In this document: in pieces, positions 45,417 to 57,834 of the stretch
How positions within the stretch are numbered: position 1 is the stretch's first letter
Layout: the number at the start of each line of letters is the position of its first letter
Made by a program: the position numbers and the translations under genes
Assembly (NCBI GenBank): GCA_963969595.1
Contig: OZ018414.1
Span: 20,319,660-20,383,659, forward strand
DNA length: 64,000 bases
Source: Neckera pumila
Taxonomy: Eukaryota > Streptophyta > Bryopsida > Hypnales > Neckeraceae
Reading direction: 5' to 3'
Notes under the pieces: generated by a model
Told to the model about the DNA's origin: nothing
The model's input: only the letters and a program-made list of their open reading frames with translations
Database searches by the model: none

Positions 45417-47120
45417 ATGACTCTTGAGTAGGTGGTTACTAGCCAATACACAAATAACACCTAAAAATCTAAGTGTAGAAACTCTCAACATCATATTCAA
45501 ACAAATGTAAATTGACTTTCAATTTTAGTTTGATGGTTTTTCACAAGTTGTAAAGTGAACCTCAATTTGCTTGTAGAAGGGATGTCAGAGGAAGTTTAAC
45601 TAAGAATAGTATAAGAGAAACACCACAATACCAAACTCCATCATACCAAGTTTTGGTGCTTCAAGGAGATTTGTCTAGTGCTTTTCTCAAACTCAGGCTC
45701 CTAGTCCCTCATTGCACACACTTTATGGTTAACTCTATTGTCTACTGTCACACACAATTCATATGCAAAGTAACCCATTTATTCCTATCAAGCTTGGCCT
45801 CCTCCCTTTTAATTTATTTAGTTAAGGTAGAGGCGGCTCAAAAACTACGTGGGCATTAAGAATTGCCTCTATAAATAGCTATGAAATGGACATAAAATGG
45901 TTCTTAAGTTGACCTCTATAGACATTGAATGAATAAAAGAAAAAAGCATTATTAATTGCAAGAGCCAATTATTATCTCTGCTTTCCCCATCTTTATGTAG
46001 AAGTTGCAAGTGAACGTTTTATGGAAGATCTAGGGTCATAAATAGGTGCCTACGATACAACTCATTTGAAAATTCATAAGTCAATATTGCTTCAAAAAAT
46101 ATAAAACCACTTGTGCTAGATTCCTCATCTAAGATAGAACCACCCATTCTTGACCAAAGAACCATATCCAACTTGTAGGATGCAACTTTTTCCAACCAAG
46201 GCTGGAACAAATTTCAAACCAAAGTTCAGGAATGTTTTATTTTTTGTTTCCAAGGTTGGGATTACTACGGTCATGACAAATGTCCCAAAGTGTCATAAAA
46301 GATATTGGAAGTACTGAGCAGGAAGCAGTCTCTTGAATGATTGGAATTGGAAGAGTTTAGATATTGGCTATGGATTTGGAGCATTTTTTGGCTCCCAAAA
46401 ATCATAGTAATTTCAATTTTGGAATTAAAATTATGAAAAATTTGTAGTCTCCATATTTTCGATCTTTTTATATGGAAAAAATTTGCATTGCCTCATATTG
46501 CTCAAATTCTATACTAGGATCGTTCAAGTGATTGGGCATGAGTGGTTCTACCTTATTTCTCTTTGTCTAGAAAATGAGCTAAAAATATTCCCATCCAAGG
46601 AAATACATGAAAAGAGCACACCAGCCAATAGTTGAGCGGTTTTTGAGCCTCCTACCTTACCATGAGGTCATTTTCTACTGCCCAATTGGCCTAGTTCTCC
46701 AAGTTTATTGAATGTTGAATCCTGGAATTCATTTGAACTAGTGTGCCTTGTGCCGTTGCCACGGTCAAAATAAAAGTAAAACTATAATTTTATAATTTTA
46801 AAATTCATTAATTTTTTTTAAATTCAATAACTTTCACACCGTAGGTCCAAATGCCACATAACAAAATCCGTGCATCCCTCCTTGCTGAGCACTTTTTGAC
46901 GGTACCAAACACATGACCCGGGGATGTATGATTCCATAGTCACAGCATAACAAACGGAGATCTCACAGAGATCTCACTGTAACAAACAAAACAAATAAAC
47001 AACTTGATTTTAAGGTGTGGATTAGTAGAAATGAGAAAAAAATCAATTCTAAATTATATTTATTAAAATGGGTAGGCATTGTACCATTGTTTGTTAGTTC
47101 AAAGTGGCTGCTGAACTCAC
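45417..47120. repeat. Intergenic DNA with fragments of MITE families A and C and repeat H
   Basis: A reverse fragment of family A lies at about 45990-46145 (GAAGTTGCAAGTG, then GATCTAGGGTCATAAATAGG). A family C-like interior lies at about 46220-46500 (TTTTGGCTCCCAAAAATCAT). Repeat H occupies about 46735-47030. No gene is supported. Confidence 0.5.
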
Positions 47121-47534
47121 TAAGGTAGGATGCTCTAAAAGTGACCATTTAAGGGTTGGGTTGCCTTTTTTGTAGGTTTGTAGGAATAGAAATATTTTTC
47201 ACTCATTTTCTAGAGAAAGAAAAGTGGATGCCAAACGTAACACAAGTGGTTTCATCTTTTTTGAAGCATTTTTGGATTAGTTGTGAATTTCCTAAGATTT
47301 TTGTTGTATGTACCTATTTGTGACCCTGGGTCTCCCAAAATGTGTCCACTTACAACTTATATAGTGATTTGAGGAAATCAAGGCCAATGACTGGCTCTTG
47401 CAATAAAGAATATTTTTTTATGGATTCAATCAATGACTATAGTGGTACATTTAAAGACCACATCATATCCATTCAGTACCATTTTATAGGGTCAATTTGA
47501 AGAAGCCGGTCGCTTTTAGAGCAGACTATTTTAC
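47121..47534 (+). mobile_element. MITE family A, full copy
   Basis: It starts TAAGGTAGGATGCTCTAAAA then GTGACC. It ends GGTCGCTTTTAGAGC then AGACTATTTTAC, so GCTCTAAAAGYGACC is a terminal inverted repeat. It is colinear with 14890-15305 throughout. Confidence 0.7.
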
Positions 47535-47702
47535 TACGTGAAATGCTACTTTTTGACAAAATTTTGTACAATCAATATTCTAAAGATTTAACATTTTTTT
47601 ATTGAATACAAGTTAGTTATCAATTATTGAATACAAATATAATATCCTTGACCATTCTTTGGAAGAAATTGTATGCAATCAGTCCAATCTTGAGTCTCTT
47701 TT

Positions 47703-48585
47703 AACTCCTAAAGGACCATTGTTCCTTCAAGGGACAAATGGGATTTTGGGTAGATACCTACAACCTGAATTTTTGTCGTGATTTTCCAAAACTTTTTGAA
47801 AAGATAGAAAAATTGCTAAGCTAAGCTTTATATGAATATGAATTTTATTTCAATCGGTACCCAGGAAAAAAAATTATGCCCAAATAAGCTCAAAATAACG
47901 TTTAAGGTGCATTTTTTTTTCAGTTCTTTTTTCATATAGATTGTATTTTTGTCTATTTGGAAAGCTTTGATTCATTTCATTTGGATTTTTCATGAGAAAG
48001 TTATGGACAATCTTGTTTTTCGGGCACTTAGAGCATCTTTCTAAAACAAATAACTTGTAGGATTCATTTATGAATGCAATTTTGCATTTTGAAGAATGCA
48101 AAAAAAAAGTTCCACATGGTTTAGTTTTTTTTCTAGAACAATCTCACCATTGGAATTAGTGCTTTTTAATCCCATATAAAAGAAACTCATATTTTAGATT
48201 TTCTTTCTATCTTGTACCTATTTCTATTTAACAATTTTTTCAATGATAAAAATTGAGTTCTTTTGACTTTTTCTTTTGTTAGATTCTCAACTCAATTCTC
48301 CACTATAAAAATTTAAGGCTCAAAATTTTGTAGTGCAAAAATTTAAAGTTAAAAATGTTCAAAGTCAAAAAATCCAGTCCCACAATGTGCTGAAAAACTT
48401 GTTTTTTTTACTTTAAATGCAGATATCTTGCAATCTGTGCGGTCAAAAGTTTGAAACAAAATTTCACACATTCTCATGCTAGTTAGATGTAAGATCTTAA
48501 GGTTCGATGTGCTAGAGAAACAATTTTCAAATTCTTTTACTCTTTGCTATAGAAATGGCAGTTTTGAGTGTTTTTTTGCAAAAAA
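47703..48585 (-). mobile_element. TTAA-flanked element, copy lacking its far end
   Basis: It starts TTAACTCCTAAAGGACCATT with the subterminal palindrome TTGTTCCTTCAAGGGACAAA. It is colinear with the reverse of the copy at 30877 through CAGTTTTGAGTGTTTTTTTG, then loses the GGCCTT...TTAA end. It includes the empty-site sequence for the MITE at 25243-25440. Confidence 0.65.
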
Positions 48586-48594
48586 TTTTTACTA

Positions 48595-48760
48595 CTACAA
48601 GATCCTGCAATAAATTTTTCAATATAATAATGGAAACCATGTTGAATTGTTTATTTTGTGGTTTTAGGTGTAGTTACCTTAGTTAGATTGAATGTGTGGG
48701 GTAAAATACTTTAGTCTTGGGCATTGTTATACTCTCCTTTTGCATTGAAATCTTCTTTTC
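48595..48760 (+). repeat. Dispersed repeat family G, copy
   Basis: It shares GGAAACCATGTTGAATTGTT and adjacent sequence with about 9985-10060 and 43285-43345. It is AT-rich and non-coding. Confidence 0.45.
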
Positions 48761-48793
48761 ATTTGCTCCCAAAAAACCAAAAATTTATAAATT

Positions 48794-49077
48794 TAAGGTA
48801 GGCACCTCCAAGTGTGCCATTGACCTAAAACTGCCATCATCACTTTGGGTAAATCTCCAGTATTGATATATATCTATGTGGAAGAAAGAAACAATTTAAA
48901 ACCTCTACCAAAAAGAAAACTTTAGTCTTTCATAACTTCTTGCATATGGTATCCAAATGTCGCATTCTTTGGTGCATTGGAACCTCCTTCACTTGCCAAT
49001 AAGAAAATTTGATGAGTCGAATAATAATAAATAGACATAGTGACAAAAAATTGGCGTTTTGGGAGTTGCCTACCTTA
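48794..49077 (+). mobile_element. MITE family B, full copy
   Basis: It starts TAAGGTAGGCACCTCCAA and ends TTTTGGGAGTTGCCTACCTT then A, a good inverted match. It is 284 bp long, with the internal ATCCAAATGTCGCATTCTTT block shared with the other copies. Confidence 0.75.
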
Positions 49078-51074
49078 ATTAGGTTTGCATACATGATTTT
49101 AGACTAAACATATGTAGTAGTCCTTCTCTTAGATACTAATAATTATCATGTTATATGTTTGTTTTATTTTAATTTTGCATAATGAGTGATGGTAGAAGAT
49201 ATTTGCAAGTCCTTTGAAAGACATTTGCAAAAGTCCAAAGGGCAATTTGCAAGTCAATCTTGAATTTTACTTAGTTCTTGATTTTAAATATTTTAATTAG
49301 TTATAATAATGCCATTCCAGTAATCTACTTTATGTATTTTTTCAAATTTGTTAAAATGATTAATTTTGTGACACTTTGAAGGTAGCATCTTGAAAGATAA
49401 AAATACACCACTTTTGAATATGTTCTATGAAATTTCTCTTGCCTAACCTCAAGGAATACACCAATTACACTACAATATTTATCGCAATTATGTGCATTAT
49501 GGTTTAATATAGCAGACTATTTTAAATCTTTTTATAATTATTATGATTTCTATAAATAATTTTTTAAAATAATCTTATAAAATTCATTTTGGTATGAAAA
49601 AAAATGAAAATAAATTAGAGAGAAACATCAAAAAATATCAAAATTTGAAATGTTTATTTTTAATATTAAAACTAATGAAGTTAGACAAAGCAAGAATATG
49701 AATTGCCTTCTATTCCCTTCATATTCCCTTCACATTCCCTTCTGGACTAGTTGTTCAAAAGTTTGAACATTAGATGAACGTAAATACATCCCATATACAC
49801 AATAAATGCATTTTTTTATTCCATCAATTTTTTAAAAGGATTTGGTGTTTGTTCTATAACAATTTTATGATATAGATTCTAAAGATTTTGCTAGCAATTA
49901 TTATATTATTCGGAGGATACTAGAAGGTCTAAAATAAAAATGTAACTTGTTTTGATAAAAAATGACCTTTAAAAAATGACTTGAATAAAAAGGCAGAAGA
50001 ACAATATTTAAAATTATTTTAATTAGAATTTAACGTTTCAAACTTAAGGAACTTTATTTTGTGAAAATCACAAATATTTAATTTGCAATGGATTTTAGAA
50101 GGAATTTTAAGTTTTTGGCTTGAAATTTTATTGTGATTTAGTTGATCTAATTGTAGGGATATGATCTATGAATCATATTTTACAACTTACTATTTTTTAG
50201 AGTCTTTATTAAATTATTATTCTTTCTTTCATTTTATAATACTTCTATACAATTTTGAAAATTTGGACTATCCTTGGTTCTTAAGGGGTTATGAGTTATT
50301 ATTGTTCAAAGCTCTCTATTTTTACAAAATCGATATTGCAATTTTCTAAATAAAATTAGCATAGCATATTTAATTTGTATAATACATCTTTTATATAATT
50401 TAGGAAGAGTTTAGATGATTTATTAATATTTTTACTACAATTTAGAAGGAGGTTGCTTTATGATCGCTAAGGTGGACACGTTGCTATCTAAATTGTTCAA
50501 TTGACATCCTAGTCCAACTTTCAATTGGTTGTCCTTTCAAGATTAATAATATAAATTACTTATATACCATTGATATAGGATAATGCAAATATTGTCATCA
50601 TTATTTCTAAATTCTTCCAAAAATGATATATAGACATTTAATATTTCAAAGTTTAGATTTCTACTATAATCTAAAAACTACTTTTATTTTCATTAAGGCA
50701 AAAATGGCAAAATAGGAGTTTGATTTTACTCTAACATTTTACTCTATAATAACATTCATTTGAAGAGATGAATTTAAACTCAATAAGATTTAGGCTTTAC
50801 TTTTAAGGTTCAAAATAATATCTCATAAATCTGGATATAAGTTATAAAAATCAAGCTCAAAACAATTGTAAAAGATAATCTTTGGAAGGTCTTCCAACGT
50901 AGTTGTAAACTTCAAAATATTACTTTTTAGTTAATTTAGAGCAACGTGCTTGTTTCACTCTCTCCCTAGTCATTGCAATATGAAGGATATTTTTCTTCGT
51001 ATCCTTGAACCCTAGGATTCTTTAACAAAATCAAAATCTCACATGCCTAAACCTACCTAAACCAACCTAATCCA
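49078..51074. repeat. AT-rich intergenic DNA with repeat J, copy 1
   Basis: The stretch from about 49750 to 50345 is a diverged copy of about 55030-55620. Shared landmarks include GTTGATCTAATTGTAGGGAT against GATGATCCAATCATATGGAT, and GATCTATGAATCATATTTTA against GATCTATGGATCACATCTCA. No gene is supported. Confidence 0.5.
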
Positions 51075-51310
51075 TCCTCCCTTGGATGAGGGATAATGCC
51101 TCCACGTACGCCTAGGAGTGAACTTAGTTATAATCTATAAAGAATCATTCACTAGCTAGGAAGTTGCAACGCTAGTGCCACTAGATGAGTAGGGAAGTTG
51201 CAAGAGAGTCATTAGGTGGCCAGAAAGTTGCCATATGTTGAAAGCTCCCACTTCCTCTGGAAGCAAAAAGGACCCTTTCAACATTGGTTAACAATGTTAG
51301 TATGCACTAT
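51075..51310. repeat. Dispersed repeat family E, copy 2
   Basis: It contains ATGAGGGATAATGCC, TTAGTTATAAT, then GGAAGCAAAAAGGACCC and TTAACAATGTTA, in the same order as 9060-9290. It also includes three spaced GGAAGTTGC or GAAAGTTGC motifs. An 86-codon frame overlaps it but is repeat sequence. Confidence 0.5.
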
Positions 51311-53500
51311 TGCGGCTTTCTTATCACACCTCAACACTTGGAATGTTTTCCTTATCCTACTCCCACTTGCTTGCTACCAAGAAGGACCTTGTCACAAAGG
51401 AAAAAGCGATTCTATGTATAAGTTAATACTTCGTAGTACTCATACATATCGTTTCCAACTGCAAATTAAAGTGTAAACTTAACTTTATTTGTTTGTTTCA
51501 GATTCTGTCGCCCTTGTTTTCTGGCCGACAAATCCCAATAGCAATTGAAAGTTGTTTACATGACCTAGCTTATCTCCAAGACATAGAAAATTTCGTTCTC
51601 ACACACCCTTGCTCGGTCCGAGCATTCAGAATGTTATATGAGTTTTCAATTTTCATATTATTTTTACCCTCGTCGCGGAGCTTGGGTGGCGACCAGAAAC
51701 AAGAGACATCTGTTTTGGCATGCATGACAGGCAGGTTTTCGTTTATTGGGATTCGTAATTCTCGTTGAGTTAACTTGAGTTAGTAGTTTGTAAGTTATCC
51801 CCTGCTGGGTAGGCTGCATGCATGCATGCATGCCGTGCATGGCGGGAGCTGATAATTTTCCAGTTTGCCTTGGAAACTGGGGCAGCAGTCCCAATGACTG
51901 CTGAAATTCAGGGCAGCTTCAGAATCCAAGACACTTGGAACATGACTTGGTTCAGTTCATAGGAAGCCACTTGAGTTCACATGATAACTAAGGTAGAGGT
52001 ACCTATTTCTGATAACTTATGCATTTCAGCCTTAGGATAAGGGAAATTCGTTGAGAAATTGAGCTCAATGTGGGCAAACATAAGGGTGAGGAAGAATGCA
52101 AAAAGCAAAAAGAATTTTTTTTTTCTCAAAAATGAATATCTATTCAGTACAAATGTGGGTTTTTCATTTGGATCCATTCGGGTCTGACTGATTCACCTAT
52201 TACAATTAGCTTTGGCACTTCTCCCCAAGCAAGGAGGGAAGAGAGATGAGTGGACAAGAAGGTACAAAAAGGTACAAACAAAGAATCTTTTTCAATGAAC
52301 AGTGCTTTCAACTATTGTTGACAATAGATCATCCTATAAAGTAATAAAGCTATCATGGAAGGGAGGCTGTGGGAAATAGGTAATTCTACCACAATTGAGT
52401 TGGATTGAAGATGATTAAGAGCGTCAGTAATCGCACTGGTATTATATTGGCCTTCTAAATGTATTTCTAATTTTTTGACTTGTATATTATGAGAACTTGA
52501 GATTACTATCGTTGGAACTATATCCAAAAGTACTTTGAATAGACAATCATAAGAAAATTCCAAATTCGACATTCAACAACCACTTCAAAAGCAAACTAAA
52601 AGTAAAAAATTATTTAGGCTTTGGCAAATCATGTTCACCAAATCAAAGTTTGGAGTGAAATGTGCATTAGTAGCCGTAATTTGCCAACTCCTCTTTAATT
52701 TTTTTGTCTTTCAGCACATTTTGAAGTGGTTTATCTTCATTCCAATCTCTAAATTTGAGTTTTTTTGGTACCTATGCAAAGTACTTTTGAATGTGCTTCC
52801 AATGAAAAAAAAATTCTAATTCTAATTGTAAGCCAGCCAAAAGTTAGAAGTTCATTTGGAGGCTCAAATTCCGGTCTGCATTGCAGATGCTCTCTGTTTG
52901 TCAAACATAATCAGTCAGCCAGTGGCAACTGATTCCAAAAATCTATGAGTACGTGTCATGCCAGGATTTATTCCAAGGAATTTGCATTTTCAACACTGGA
53001 CCCACTACTCAATTATATTATATTTTTTATTTTATTGACACATGTCCCTACTCAACTTGCTTGAAATATTAAAATTGTAACTTATGTCTCCGCGTGCATG
53101 CAAAGTGCAAGGAGGTGGTCGGTGTCGAATCCATTGACTGCTAGTATTTGATTTGTCTCTAAAATAATATATAATTAGTTGTCCAATTGGGGAATGCAGT
53201 TGCTGATGCATTTGGGAAGTTTTTGGAGCTGCCCCATTAATTTGCCTCCTTTTTAGTGTAGAATTGAAGGTGAGACAGTTTTTTTTTGGCAAGGGCACCG
53301 ATCCTTTCCTTATCAAAATCTCCTAATTTATTTCCTCTACAATCGTATCAAATTCTCGCCGGACACTTTCCTTCAACTTCAAATATGTCAAGGTTACAAT
53401 CCTCTTGTTTGAAAGAAATGCCGGTTTTGAAACTAAATTCAAAATTCCATTACATCAAGTAGACTCAAAGGACGGAGAAAGGAGTTAGCTGCCACAACCA
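51311..53500. other. Intergenic DNA
   Basis: No gene is supported. A (GCAT)n run, GCATGCATGCATGCATGC, lies at about 51816-51833. Frames at 51216-51768 lack recognisable domains and splice context. Confidence 0.4.
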
Positions 53501-53504
53501 ATCC

Positions 53505-53632
53505 TAAGCAATACTAAGCCCCACCATGTCTAAGCGCTCCAAACCCTTCAGCTCAGTCAATGCTAAAGCAATACTTGTCCCCACCCGGTCTAAGCACTCC
53601 AAACCCTTCAACGGTCAATGCTAAAGCAACAC
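53505..53632 (+). repeat. Two-copy tandem repeat, about 60 bp unit
   Basis: Two adjacent units share AGCAATACT, TCTAAGCGCTCCAAACCCTT (second unit TCTAAGCACTCCAAACCCTT) and GTCAATGCTAAAGCAA. The unit is non-coding as far as I can see, although the second copy opens an 82-codon frame to 53808 with no domain. Confidence 0.6.
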
Positions 53633-55018
53633 CCACCTTATTCAAGAACATATGTACCAGCAGCCGCACCCCTAAAATTAGATTTGGTGTTCAAAATGGC
53701 AAGCAGCTAGAATCTGACAATTTCACGAAAGTGGTGGCTACACATCCACCTTTTATATTTGCATATGAGTTGGTTGCTGGTCCTACCAATTTTTTGCTCG
53801 GATTTTGATCCTCCATTTTCACACTCCAACATGTTGTTTTTCCAAAGGCACTAGCTAATAATGAACTAACTACAAATTCTTCCCAAACATTGGAATGCAA
53901 TCTGCTTGTATGTGCATTATAAAAGGTGCCCCTATTTTGGAATTTCAAAGGCCGATCACAATCCCTATGCATCTAAAACACATCTATTATGCATGCACTT
54001 ATAAAAGACAAACTCCCATGGGGTAGTAGACTAAGCTCCTAATTAACTTATAAGTATTGGAGTAGGTTGAATATCATAAGCTATGGTTTTGTAATGCACA
54101 TTTTTTGGCTAGTTGGCTACAATCAAAAGATGTTGGCTATTTTTTGAAGTCAATTTTCATTTTTTTCAATAAAAAAAGTCACTGATTATTGCTGTTTTTT
54201 AAGACCAATAGCCAAATTTTATTTAGATACCACCTAATTTACATATATATATATCACCAAGTATCACATGAATATTGAAGAAATAACTCGCTACTTTTCC
54301 AAAATGATAAAAAAATCACTAATCACAAAATATTTTGCTCATCCTAATTTCCATTTTTGCTACACTATTTGGGATGCAACTGAATCATATGTAGATCCAT
54401 ACCTTGAGAAACAAATGGCAATCGGTTGGGTAATTTCCATGTCCTAGCAATATTACTTTACGTGAAGGTCTGATTTGCCATTCAGGTGTCAAAATTGATT
54501 TTCCACGTCAGATTCTCAAGGGTCCATATCACCTCACACCATTCACCTCTCACTTTTTCTATAAAATTACTTAAATTATGCCTAATATGACCTTCTTGTT
54601 TCCGTCCTTGCTGAGGCTAGGTCATTTGTAAACCCATAACCCCTAAAGGACCAAGTGTTCAAATTTTGAGCAATAGATAAATGCAAATATATCCCAAGCA
54701 CGGCTCTTTTTTTGGCTTTTTTGTGCCAAATTGCACCAGAAAAATAATCTGGCTAAAAAATGGTTAAAAACTTGGATGAAATTGTCAAAAAGAATTCTAA
54801 GTAAAAAAATAAATTGGATGAAATATCTAGATTGTGAATGAAAACCAAATTATAGACTTGTGATATAGGCTAATGTGATATTTTCTATCTAATATGGATG
54901 AATGTTGAAATTTGAAGCACCACTACAAAATTTTATGTCGCCACTATGGCACTTCTTAAAAAATGAAAAAAAAGCCCTGGTGCCCTTTGGACAGCAAAAT
55001 GTTTATAAAGAATTTTCA
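53633..55018. other. AT-rich intergenic DNA with repeat fragments
   Basis: A TAACCCCTAAAGGACCAAG string near 54637 resembles a TTAA-element end. The part at 54720-54985 resembles 35205-35440. No gene is supported. Confidence 0.4.
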
Positions 55019-55620
55019 AATTCTTGCTTATTAACCTTTAATCCCTAAACAACTAGACATTCAAATTTCAACAATGGATGAATGCAAACATGTCCCAAGC
55101 ACATAAAAACTTGTTTTGTTCCTCCATCTGAATGTTTTTACATTTTTGTGTTAGTTCTTTTACATTTGTACAGTACAGATTTTAGAATTTTTTTGTATAA
55201 GCATTATGTGGTTGAAGAAACACAAATATGTTTGACCTCAAAAACTAACGTTTTTCATTCAAAATGTGGTCATCTAAAAAAGACTTGAAAAAATAAATAA
55301 AAGAAGATTTTTAAAATATCACTATAATACAAACTAGGCATTTTGAACTTATAGAATGATTTGGTGAAAATTATCAGTATTCAGTCAATAATCAATTTTA
55401 GAAAGATTTTTCAATTATTAGTTTCAAATTTTATTGGAAAATATTTGTTAGTGTTGTAGATGATCCAATCATATGGATTTGATCTATGGATCACATCTCA
55501 CAAATTTTGTTTTAAGTTCATCATTAAATCATTGCTTTAAGTTTCATTTTAGAATACATTTTTACAATTTTGCAATACTATAGCATTTGAAGTTAGAAGT
55601 CTCTTCTTACCTACTCTTAT
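55019..55620 (+). repeat. Repeat J, copy 2, with TTAA-type left end
   Basis: It begins TTAACCTTTAATCCCTAAAC and is colinear with about 49750-50345. The right boundary is uncertain. It is AT-rich and non-coding. Confidence 0.45.
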
Positions 55621-57440
55621 AATCAACAATTTACATTTCTTTTTTGAATGTGTCTTCTATAGTACATATAGTTTCTTTCATAGGAGTCCATTCTATATCA
55701 TGTCAATTACATGCTTGCCAAGTTTCAAGATTAAAAGAGGATTCTTACACATATTGTCCCCTGAAACTGCTTGACTTGTCCAAAAAACTTTTTGCAATAT
55801 AACTTTTAATCCTTGCATTTGATCAAAAAAGAGCTACATCTTTGCAAAAGAATACATACACCTATGATTAAAATTGTAGAAAGATCCATTCAAAATTGAT
55901 TTTGCAAGATCTTACTAAACTTTTCTATTGGTTGTTTTACAACTATTTGTTTCTTCAGGGATTAAATCATTCAATCATCTTCTATTATAGAGTGGATTGC
56001 GAGGTTATAGTCTTTAGAGTTTGGGCATCAACACCATATTATACCTACTTTCTTATTTAACCCTTAAAAAATATTTTTGTTCTTGAAGGGGTAGCTTGAG
56101 GAATTTGCCAGTGTTTCTAAGGTGGGCAAGCCGGATTTTGTAGCACATAAGACAACAAGTCTACACACAATGCTACTATGAGCAAAACCTCTCTCTCTCT
56201 TTGACAACCTCACATACAAGTGTTGCGTACCTAAGCACCTATCAATCTACAACGATCTTTAGAGGCGATGGAAAGTTTCAAATTAAGTCAACCACATTAA
56301 TTTAATGCTTGCATGATAGAAGGGAAAAATAATATAATTTTTGAATTAAAAGAGCATTCTATGGCAAATGCCACAATTATATTCCCTAGACAAAAGGCCC
56401 AAGGGGCACAATATTTCCTTTAAGGGTTATAATACTTTAGTCACTAGACTACAAAAGCATTTGGAAAAATATAGGGTGAAAGGTTTCTCATATATACTTG
56501 GGTTCAATAGGGTGCAAAGATACTTGGTTTTGCTATCATACTATCATATGAGATGCTCATAAAGATCAATTCTAATAGGATTCATTCACTCATCACAAAG
56601 TTTATAACCATCAGCTTGTCAATTGTTATCAAGTGGTTATTGTTGTTTCAATAGGGTATAAAGATATTTGGTTTTACAACTAGCGGCTTGTCATATTAAT
56701 ATACAATTTAGCGCATCATTGCAATGCATTACTTTACATTTTAGCGCAACGTTACAATGCATTACATTATATTTTATTGCATCATTACAATGCATTACTT
56801 TTGGTTGCAAGTAAAAAATTTGAGCCTGTTTAGCTTTGTAGTGTGCAAGATATAAGTGTTCCTATTTAATAAAAAAATACTTCATATCTTACCTAACTAC
56901 TTGCCCTCTCTATTAGCACCCTATCTAAGTTGCCCCTAAACTTATGGAGCCCTATAACTTTTGACTCATGCACCCAATTGGAAAAATAATTACATTTCAG
57001 AAAGCTTGTACTAATCCCCATATTTAGGTTTTAAAAAATTGACTTTCATTTACTAAAAATTGACTTCATAGGAACCTATCAAAGCTTTCAAAAACCTTGA
57101 AAGAATCTCCATAGGAATGTAACCTTTGTTGTCAAAAATCCCAAGCAAAAAGTAATAGTATAAGGAACACTTTCAATCTGAACATAACATTCAGCAATCA
57201 GCATGGCTGCCTTCTCTTGGACAGAATGATGTAGAATATTGCACATCCATCAATAATTATAAGAACATGCCATATTGTCAGGATAGTGAATAGCACAAGA
57301 ATCCAATCTAATTGCAATTGCTCAATGACATTATTATTACATATTAGTTGACCAAGCTCCAATGCACCATTAGTTTGTTTGGACCATGCCTCGATGCACC
57401 ATTCACAGGCCTTAGTTTGTCAAAGTGTGGAAGCTAAGGA
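55621..57440. repeat. Intergenic DNA with one arm of the long-inverted-repeat element
   Basis: At about 56588-56810 lies a copy of the arm seen at 26343-26456 (CTCATCACAAAGTTTATAAC, then GCATCATTGCAATGCATTAC). It is followed by further near-palindromic ATTACAATGCATTAC units. No gene is supported. Confidence 0.5.
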
Positions 57441-57834
57441 CTAAGGTAGAAGCACCAATAGTTGATCACTTAAGGAGCTTTGGAGTAGATTGTGCGCAGC
57501 ATGAGGTGGTGGAATTTTTTCCCATGTAGAAAGATAGGAAATATGGAGATTGCAAAATTTTCAGGATTTAATTCCCAAAATTAAAATTACAGTGAATTTT
57601 GGGAGCCAAAAAGTGCATTTCACTAGTAGGCAAGTAGTCAACATCTAGAGTCTTCCAATTCCGATTGTTCAGGATGCTCACTACTTTGGGACTTGTGTCC
57701 TAACCGTATTAGTCCCAGCCTTGAAAAGGACCCCCAAAAAACACTCCAAGCCTGATTTCCAACCTAAGGATGTAAATAGCGCACCCTACAGATTGGGTAC
57801 TGGGCGTGGTCGACAACTGGTGCTTCTACCTTAG
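57441..57834. mobile_element. MITE family C, full copy
   Basis: It starts CTAAGGTAGAAGCACCAATA. Its right end in reverse complement is CTAAGGTAGAAGCACCAGTT, so the first 17 bases are identical. It is 394 bp and non-coding. Partial interiors occur at about 46220-46500 and 31850-31985. Confidence 0.75.

Noticed and set aside
51216..51768. Two open frames as small genes
   Set aside because: The first overlaps repeat family E; neither has a domain, and the spacing gives no plausible gene model.
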